Source of the DNA: Coprinellus micaceus
Lineage: Eukaryota > Basidiomycota > Agaricomycetes > Agaricales > Psathyrellaceae
Direction of reading: 5' to 3'
Assembly (NCBI GenBank): GCA_951394405.1
Contig: OX596335.1
Location: 372,001-436,000 of the forward strand
DNA length: 64,000 nt
Numbering within the stretch: position 1 is the stretch's first letter; every line of letters begins with the position of its first letter. The notes under the pieces were generated by a model that did no database searches, was not told where the DNA came from, and saw only the letters and a list, made by a program, of their open reading frames with translations. The position numbers and the translations under genes are program-made. Shown here in pieces: positions 56,869 through 64,000 of the stretch.

Positions 56869-59420
56869 GCGTCGAGGGCGATTGTCACTTCAATCTATGG
56901 TTTATTTGACGTTTTGCGCTCCTGTCCAGGCGCCGAAGCCGACTCCCATGCAAGGACCAGGCTACCTGGGCGAGGATCCTGGAACGCATTGTCACTCATC
57001 CACTCACACCCTACAGTGCTTTTCGCCTGCCTAGCATCGTGAAGCTCTCTCTGCGTCCAAGAGTGCAAAAGGGTTCGCGAGATCCTGCAAGTGCGCCGTA
57101 TGGTTGGCTGTATTCTTGGTCTTGAGAGCACACACCGCTTTGGTTGGCATATACTTCCAGGGCGACGCCTTTCCTTCAAGTTGTCTAGTCCAGGCGCACC
57201 TCACTTCCCCAGGAAACCTTGGCCAGACAAGTCCATGGCGGTCGCTAGGTAGATCGTACCGGAATGGATGGGAGCCGCCTGCAAGGTGTATATGGTGGGC
57301 GCTTCCCATTGCCAAGTAGAACCCAGAGGGCGCTTCGAAGGCGGGATCGAGAGACACTTCGGGTTCAGCTGGACGTTCGGGGAAGACGGGAAGCATACTA
57401 GCCCGACTGGTAAGATAGATTGCAAATTTCTCCACTATCATCTAACGAAAGACAATGTAAGTGGGGCAGCTTGGCAGACATGATTGGCAGCATGGTCATG
57501 TCGACGGTTCGCGAATGAAATGGTACTCACATGGTTGCAAAATATTGCTTTGGCCGCTCATTGCGGAGCTTGCGGCTGGTTGGATCAGGTGAGTGGACTG
57601 CCCTTCTCTTCCTTGCTGCGTAGTATCTGATACGAGGGAACAGGAGCACCACCTCCTTGCCCTCTCCAGACTTGGACGCAATCCCTCGCGTTTCTTAATG
57701 GGAAGTCACCTCAGCCAGCGTGAGCGATTCATCGATCGGTCTCAGGCAACTACAATGAACATGTCTTATTCCATAACTGTCATTTCCTTCCCGAACCCCC
57801 GACCCTTTCAGCCCTCGCCGAATTCAAGTTCATAGAAGTGGCAATGGAGTTATTGAGCTCGTTGAGCGCTTCCGAATAGCCGAGGGCGGCTAGTCTGTGC
57901 CTTGACACCACTGCCGCGCGATCACCTGGCTTCGTCTGGCCATCTTCCAAAGTCGAAGCCACTCCATGGGTACACTTGGCGAGACAGGGGTGCCCCAGAC
58001 GTCCAGGGCAATACGTGCTACACCCACTCTCTTCTTTCTATCAGCATTTCACACCATATTCTCGAGGGCTGCTTCCCCGTAGGGCCAGAGAGTTACTTCT
58101 AGTATTCCTTGCTCTAATCCCCACGATCTACGTTCTTGGGCGGGCCAACAAGCAATCTGCGCCTAGCGTCATGGAGAGGTTCGACCGCTTGGGCAAGCGA
58201 TACAGGTGTCTCGTTGACTATACCTGGTCACACGACCCTTCCACAAGTACCCAATCTCCTCAATCGCTGCTAATACCTGACGTGCAGAACGTAAGTATGT
58301 GGCGCCCGTAGCCATGGCCCCCGGTGATACTAGATGGAATTGAAGCCTACACGCCGTCCCATCATGACGCCAGAGCGTTAATTAAGCCGTGGGGAATACC
58401 ATCTGCGTCGATTACCGCAGGTATCGCAAGATAGGGCACCGATTAGCTTGATTCTCACCAAAAGAAGAGCTTGGCAGAGGGGTTTAAGTGCTACGTATCC
58501 ACTTCTCAGGGCGTTGTAGAGGTTGCGAGTTTTTCCACAGACGCATTGTCGTCCCCATCCGAGTTCTTCCTGAAGAGTGTTTCTCGGCCGGGGTGCAGCA
58601 AAAATGGTGCTTACCGACAGGACTATCGTCGAATGGCATTGGCAGCTCATATTTCGGTTGCAGACAAGATTATTTGGCAGCAGAAGAGCTGCAAGTGGAA
58701 TTGGACGCAAGTGGAGATTTCGGACTTTAGGAGGGGGATCATAGCAATCCGTCTCAGGGGCTTTGGCTAGGGCCGCTAAATTTTTTACAAGGGCTGGATC
58801 TGTGCTCTTATCCACGATACATCCTCCTAAGCTCTGCGTTCAGCGCCTGACTAAAGAGAATTTTACGAGCCTTTTTGGCGGTACGCCGCTCGCAAGACCG
58901 GTTCCACTTCCTCTCGCCACCGTCCCGGCTGAATAATTTGATGTGGGCGTCACAGCAACTTCACCAAGCAAGCGCCCATAATGCGTGACCTCTTCCTGCT
59001 CACCATAGTCATCCACGCGATCTGGCTGACAGGAATTGCATCTTCCAGCACCTGCAAGGATGAAATCGCCACTTCCAAACCAACCTTTCGTTTGTGCCGT
59101 GACTCTAGGCTCTCCCTCGAGTCCTTGAACTTCTCCTTAGCCCTCGGGCTCTGATCCAAGATCTCGTCCAAGCGAGAAGCAGTTGCTGTCTTCCTAGGGC
59201 TTGGAACGTCTAGTTAGGAAAGCGGGGAGGGTCTAAAAACGGTGCGTGCAACTCTGACGACAACGAGCCCTTTATCAGGACATCGGCTGACGTCGGACTA
59301 GGGCACCATTTCCCTGGGTTATGAAATTGGCAGGTGGGTAATACCATTCTGCATTCACAATATACTTCCGAAGCGCCGTTGGATCGGGATCTAAACTGAC
59401 TGAATGACACTTTCGGGGGG
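56869..59420. other. 2.5-kb stretch without a recognised gene
   Basis: Open frames are short and scattered (for example 57031-57441 minus, 58471-58770 plus, 59275-59532 minus). The 57031-57441 frame has a moderately protein-like composition but no known domain, and no chain of exons could be built. The region may contain decayed genes or non-coding RNA; I can support neither. Confidence 0.4.
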
Positions 59421-59428
59421 TATATATA
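59421..59428 (+). promoter_or_regulatory. Possible TATA box of the MAM3-like gene
   Basis: TATATATA, 165 bp before the ATG at 59586 and followed by pyrimidine-rich leader sequence. Plausible but unproven. Confidence 0.4.
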
Positions 59429-59585
59429 GACCAGGGGATTGACGGTACCGGACCCTTACATCGCTTGCTTTTCTGTCTTTCCCCAAGCCCCATATCTTCA
59501 TCGTTGGCAACGTGTTTTGTCGACAAGCTCATATCTATTCAACCAGTCTATCGAAGCGACATCAAACCCACTCTTTTCATTATTG

Positions 59586-61935
59586 ATGACTGTGGCATCC
59601 ACTCGGGTCACCGCGACTGTCTATCGAATAACGTTCCTCCTCTCTTTGGTGTTACAACATGCTACCAGGGCGCTCGGGTCCCCTCTCTTCACTAGCTTCG
59701 GCCCAGGCATCGCAACCACCACGAACAAGGGCCACAAGAATGAGGGATCTGACCCCAGCAGCCCAGAGTTCTGGTACCACATGGTTATTAGCATGCTGCT
59801 CGTGTTGGCGGGGGGAGTGTGCGCCGGGTACGACAAATTTAGCCGCTCGCGTTCGCGCTCATGATATACGAGGCTTACCACTATGGACCCTAGGTTGACG
59901 TTGGGGTTGATGGGGCTCGACGATCTACACCTACGCGTCTTAGCAGCGAGCTCGGAAAATCCTAAGGAGAAACGCAACGCCCAAACAGGTATGTGATATC
60001 CCTAGTACTGCAACCTCGATGAGCGTACTTCCCGGATCATCTCAATAACGCTACCTTCTGCAGTTCTCAACCTGTTGCAAGGAAGGCGGCATTGGGTCCT
60101 CGTGGTAAGTTCAGACTTGCTTATTTGTGACGGGGTTCTAGGACTGTTGCTGATTTCGCGTGTTAACATTAGGTCCTCCTCTTGAGCAACGTTGTAAGTG
60201 TTTCTATTGTGGTACGGTTTGGCACACGGTTTGACCCGAGTAAAAGATTGTTAACGAGAGTCTTCCGATCTTCCTGGACAATGCTGTGAGTACCTCTCTC
60301 GTATAAGCTTCTATACAATTTGTTGAAACCACGAATCGATCTCAGCTTGGCGGTGGATTTGCTGCCATTGCTATCTCGACGGCTGCGATTGGTGAGTGCT
60401 CCATGACCTTTGTGCGCGAGGTAGCAGCGCTGACTGGGCCTCTGAAACAGTCGTATTCGGGTACGCAGTTCCGTTCAAGTTTCCGGTGTGGAGGCGGTAG
60501 ACTGAACTTGGCATGTCGCTGGTCATTTCAGAGAGTACGTCTGCTCAAATTTGAAGCTGTCGCACGGCGCTTACCCAACTCCTTCGTTATAGGATCATAC
60601 CTCAGGCTGTCAGCGTCCGCTATGGCCTCAGCATTGGAGCCACCTGCGCCCCGTATGTCATTGGCCTCATGTACATCATGGGTAGGTTCACCAGTCCACC
60701 CGTTTCGATTTGCTTTGCTCGTTTCTGATCGACTGTCCTGGATAACGGTAGCCCCGATCGCATACCCTATTTCATGGCTCCTCGACTTCTCTCTCGGAGC
60801 TCATGAACGCCACACCTACAAAAAGGCCGAGTTGAAGTCGCTGCTCCAGTTCCATAGCACTGGGGCTGAACCTCTTAGGGATGACGAGATTAGCATCTTG
60901 AATGGTGTACTGGAGCTGGGCAGCAAAAGGATTGAGACCATCATGACGCCTTTGGAGGTGAGTTTCTGTTATCTCGGTTAGCTTGAGATGAAGGGAGGCA
61001 GAGGGGAGGCGAACTGTCAATATGTCTCCTGATTCCGGAGCATCACTTCTCCGCAGTGCTAACGCAGTCTCTTACAGCACGCCATGTTGCTAAGTTCCGA
61101 TACGGTTCTCAATGAGGCACAATTCAACGCAATGTAGGTTGACACTTGCACTTCCGTATCCCTCCGTTTTATTGTGTAAGTACTGATATTTTATCCATTC
61201 TAGTATCCAAAGTGGGTACTCCCGCTTCCCTGTGCACCTCCCCGGCCGACCTAAGGCATTCATCGGACTGCTCCTCGTCAAAAGGGTACGCACCTCGTTG
61301 CGCCGCCGACAAACGTGCTTTCTGACGAACGTGTGTATCTTTGTAGCTCCTGGGCTACGATCCCAAGCAGGCCCTGCCCGTCTCGGCGTTTCCTCTATCG
61401 ATATTACCGGAAGCGCACACTTCGATAAACTGCTTCCAGGCGCTGGATTACTTGTGAGATTCTCCACCTTCGTTAAGGGGAACGGAAGTTCTGAAATATG
61501 GAAATGTTGTGACAGCCAAACTGGACGTGCCCATCTACTATTAATCAGCCGCACACCGGGCCAGGAAGGAGGAGCGATTGGTGTCATTACCCTAGAAGGT
61601 TAGCTCCGCTACATACACTCTCGGTTAACATTCCTTCTGACATTCTGGTAGACATCATCGAGGAAATGATCACGGAAGAGATCATCGACGAGACAGACCG
61701 GTACTCCGACAATCAGAGCAAGGTCACTGTCTCCCGGACCACTTCCGAGCTTAACCTGAATCAGTGAGTGGAGGATTTTTCATTTTCCGCCCCCGTCCCG
61801 AACGACGACGCTGATTGTACTCTCCCCAGCATTGTGGAGCGGAGTATGAGCTTGGACACTTCGTTCGAGTCGAGCCCATTGCTCAAGTACTCGAGCGATG
61901 GCGCCGTGGCCAAGCGTTCGTACACCGAACCTTAG
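59586..61935 (+). CDS. MAM3: CNNM/MAM3-type DUF21-CBS membrane protein
   Basis: Sixteen exons: 59586-59827, 59894-59988, 60064-60104, 60173-60193 (21 nt), 60247-60285 (39), 60346-60391 (46), 60451-60460 (10), 60532-60534 (3), 60593-60681, 60752-60957, 61078-61133, 61204-61285, 61347-61453, 61516-61598, 61652-61763 and 61830-61935; all phases close to 445 residues. After a hydrophobic leader come the DUF21 membrane domain (LTLGLMGLDDLHLRVL, RHWVLVVLLLSNVIVNESLP, FAAIAISTAAIVVFGEIIPQ, SVRYGLSIGA) and a CBS pair (ETIMTPLEHAMLLSS, GYSRFPVHLPG, GAIGVITLEDIIEEMI). This family handles Mg2+ and other divalent metals; yeast Mam3 is vacuolar. The 3-nt exon supplies the Glu of GEIIPQ. It is convergent with RBR2. 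Confidence 0.93.
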
Positions 61936-62047
61936 GAAATCGGAATTCCTAGACGTCAGGGAAGCGAGGTGAAAATGGACGCTGTTACATGCTCAAACTG
62001 GCATCGGTGTATTATTCTTCAATTGTGCTTCTTGCTCACACTCCTTC

Positions 62048-62220
62048 ACCTGTCATTCACTACCCTCTCTGGATATTTCAACTTCGCCGAATGTATGTAT
62101 TATCTGTATATCGCCTCAAGTGTAATAGATTCGTTGGGTTCGCATACACTTTGGTGGACCACTTCACCGTCTACTACTAGTACATACGCCTCCACTCCAT
62201 AAAGTTTCCACCCTGACAGA
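62048..62220. repeat. 3' flank of RBR2, duplicate of the RBR1 flank without the 675-bp element
   Basis: It aligns with 26309-26363 joined to 27039-27168. At 62093-62107 it reads ATGTATGTATTATCT without interruption, the empty version of the insertion site. Confidence 0.85.
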
Positions 62221-64000
62221 CTACATGATTGCGCACCAACTATCGTCCTTCTGGGCCTCCGTCCTTGCTGCCAGCTCTGCCAGCCCGCGTTGCCTTTCCC
62301 TGTGGTCTTCTGCTCGGAGCTCCCTCTCCGGTTCGACCGCCCATCGTCTCTGGGCTTCCTGCAGCCTCCTATCCGCTTCGAGTATCCTGAGCTCTTGCTG
62401 GATTCTTTGAGCACGCTCTGCTGTATCTGCCCTTGCCCGTGGTAACGTTGCAACAGTGGGGCCTTCCCCCGGCAAACCTATCCCTCCATGTGCGACCATC
62501 AGGTGTGCGTAGATGGTCGTTCTCTCAAACACCCTCCTGCAGACCCAGCACCAGTGGGTACCACAGCGACATGTCATGTGGTTGTCTCCTCCATCCTTGT
62601 CAGTCAAAATATCGCACGCTGGACACCGCTTGAAGATTGCGCTGCCACCTCGATTCAGCTCCGGTTCTCTTAACCCAACCCGCCTTCTTCTTTCTTCTTC
62701 CGCTCTCTGCGAAATTCCAATCCGGGCCTGCTCGGCTACCCTCGCTTGGCGCTGTGCCTCCACTAGTACCCTCGCTCGAAGTTGTCGCTGCGCCTCCGCT
62801 TCTCTCTCCCGGCGCTGCTGCTCCTCCTGATGAGCGGGTTCGCCGTACATGCCACCGTGCGCGGTTTCCATATGGTCGTAGATGGTTCCTGCTTCAAACA
62901 GCCGTCCACAAATCCAGCACCAGTGCGCACCACATCGGCATGTCATATGGTTACATCCCTCCGTCTTCTCCGTCATGACGCTGCACGTCGGACACCTCTT
63001 AATGTTGTTGCTCTGGGCCCATTCGTTGTTTAGACGATCTTGCTCAGCAGGGTCACTCTGAACCCTCCTCTGTTCACAAGTCATTCCTTCGTGTGCCTCC
63101 TCGTTACACGAAGAGCAAATGCGGGAAAAGCATGCCGGACACTGGTGGAACTGCTTGCCAGTGTCGCACTGGTAGATTTGGGTGCAGTCAGGAGTAGTGC
63201 AATACTTGAACTTCTGCGAGTTGGTTTGGATATGTGAAGCAAAGACGGTGTCAACGAGGACAGTGAACCGTTGCTGTGTGAGGTAGCGATGGATGATGGG
63301 CACTGAGATCGGCGTGCTGCAGGTGGCATTATTGCCCATGCACACAAGGGGAAAGGTGTCAGAGGTGGCCGCGGAGGAGATGTAGTGACGGAGACATGGT
63401 TCGCAGCAGGAGTGACCGCAGCTAAGGACCTCAGGATGGGTCGGGGTATCGTAGCAAATTGGGCAAGGGGAACCCTCTTCGTCTCCGGCTTGGACAGGGA
63501 CGGGAAGACCACCTCTCGCTGCAGTGACGGCCTCTTCGACGAGCCTCTGTGCTTGCTTGATGGCGTCGTCTCCTCCTCGAAGCTTCAGACTACATTGGTG
63601 AGACCCGACGTCAAGTGTGACGTTATCCTCTCCCAGCGCTTCCTTGAGGATCGGCAACCCAGTGGCGACGAAGAAGCGGACGGACCGTCTCTCAATCGGG
63701 ATGGTATATTCCATGAGTTCCAGGCGATCCATGTCCCGACGGATTATGCCCTTGGCCTCGACAACGTCAGCGCCTGCTCCAAACAGGCGCAAGCATTGGA
63801 ATCTCCTATCGACGGTTACCAGTACCTTCGTTTCCCCCTTTACTTGATCGAACAGGGCCTTCCCAGAGTAGGCGTAGGTACTGTGCCAGTATTCCGCTCC
63901 AAGTCGTTCCCCAGCGACCAGGCTCTCAACCCGCACCTTCAGCTCTCCGACTTCCTTCTCTTCCGACCCCTCCACATTTACGAAGACTTGTCCGTTCCTC
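62221..64000 (-). CDS. RBR-type E3 ubiquitin ligase, 3' part (RBR2)
   Basis: The frame is open to the window end, so the N-terminus (zinc fingers and RRM-like region in RBR1) lies outside; 592 codons are visible. Present are the KH-like segment, RING1 (CPICYD), IBR, RING2 (GCNHM, catalytic Cys codon 62953-62955), a spacer, a second RING2-like module with Asp at the catalytic position (codon 62584-62586) and the C-terminal WCAIM CaaX box. RING1-IBR-RING2 is nearly identical to RBR1, while the spacer and second module differ a lot. A duplicated Arg/Gln-rich stretch (EAQRQ repeated) lengthens the spacer. It is in the same orientation as RBR1, 35 kb apart, so a direct duplication. No stop or frameshift is seen, so the gene appears functional. 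Confidence 0.9.
   Translation of the reverse strand, partial: RNGQVFVNVEGSEEKEVGELKVRVESLVAGERLGAEYWHSTYAYSGKALFDQVKGETKVLVTVDRRFQCLRLFGAGADVVEAKGIIRRDMDRLELMEYTIPIERRSVRFFVATGLPILKEALGEDNVTLDVGSHQCSLKLRGGDDAIKQAQRLVEEAVTAARGGLPVPVQAGDEEGSPCPICYDTPTHPEVLSCGHSCCEPCLRHYISSAATSDTFPLVCMGNNATCSTPISVPIIHRYLTQQRFTVLVDTVFASHIQTNSQKFKYCTTPDCTQIYQCDTGKQFHQCPACFSRICSSCNEEAHEGMTCEQRRVQSDPAEQDRLNNEWAQSNNIKRCPTCSVMTEKTEGCNHMTCRCGAHWCWICGRLFEAGTIYDHMETAHGGMYGEPAHQEEQQRREREAEAQRQLRARVLVEAQRQARVAEQARIGISQRAEEERRRRVGLREPELNRGGSAIFKRCPACDILTDKDGGDNHMTCRCGTHWCWVCRRVFERTTIYAHLMVAHGGIGLPGEGPTVATLPRARADTAERAQRIQQELRILEADRRLQEAQRRWAVEPERELRAEDHRERQRGLAELAARTEAQKDDSWCAIM

Noticed and set aside
60461..60592. A single intron joining 60460 directly to 60593 in the MAM3-like gene
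   Set aside because: It keeps frame but deletes the Glu of the invariant GEIIPQ motif; the bordered AGA at 60532 restores it.
1..64000. CRISPR arrays, bacterial operons, ribosome-binding sites
   Set aside because: The window is intron-rich fungal nuclear DNA; no regularly spaced direct repeats were seen. TGTCCGG at 36294-36536 is irregularly spaced and inside a MITE.
1..64000. tRNA or rRNA genes
   Set aside because: Looked for T-loop-like GTTCGAATC strings; hits such as those near 33080 and 41974 lie inside protein-coding exons and lack a cloverleaf.

Overview
The window reads as nuclear DNA of a basidiomycete fungus, most likely an Agaricomycete. The genes are tightly packed on both strands and cut by many 45-70 nt GT-AG introns. 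Typical members of that group are present: an F-box-like protein, a BTB protein, a secreted glucuronoyl esterase (CE15), a fungal annexin and very large Ser-rich disordered proteins. The gene models were spliced by hand. For most multi-exon genes every exon phase adds up to an intact frame.

Layout. 0.1-8.5 kb: an F-box-like gene, two coiled-coil genes of unknown function, a BTB/POZ gene and an MDR-family oxidoreductase. 8.5-10.5 kb: no intact gene. 10.6-13.6 kb: an intronless secreted glucuronoyl esterase convergent with an annexin. 15.1-22.5 kb: one gene for a 2368-residue Ser-rich protein. 24.5-26.1 kb: a multi-pass membrane protein. 26.3-30.9 kb: a 675-bp terminal-inverted-repeat element just behind an RBR-type E3 ubiquitin ligase gene (RBR1). 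31.4-34.1 kb: an 856-residue Ser-rich protein. 34.1-37.4 kb: gene-poor DNA with a 329-bp hAT-like MITE. 37.4-47 kb: housekeeping genes (EMC8/9, a mitochondrial-type hotdog thioesterase, ELP6, ribosomal protein eL8, a METTL-type methyltransferase), a tandem pair of small paralogues and an ankyrin-like gene. 47.2-56.9 kb: GCN2 kinase, a ChaC gamma-glutamylcyclotransferase and the TRM2 tRNA methyltransferase. 56.9-59.4 kb: no clear gene. 59.6-61.9 kb: a CNNM/MAM3-type DUF21-CBS protein with tiny exons. 62.2-64.0 kb: the 3' part of a second RBR gene (RBR2), a direct duplicate of RBR1, cut by the window end.

The most unusual system is the RBR pair. RBR1 combines CCCH zinc fingers, RRM-like and KH-like regions and RING1-IBR-RING2. 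It then adds a second RING2-like module in which the position of the catalytic Cys is His (RBR1) or Asp (RBR2). Both proteins end in a CaaX box (CVIM, CAIM), which predicts prenylated, membrane-anchored, RNA-binding E3 ligases. The duplicated 3' flanks also give an empty/filled site pair for the 675-bp element. A second theme is microexons on functional residues: a 3-nt exon in the MAM3 homologue completes the conserved GEIIPQ motif, and a 14-nt exon in the ChaC gene carries the catalytic Glu. GCN2 and ChaC are neighbours; in animals ChaC1 is induced downstream of GCN2, but here the link is only positional.
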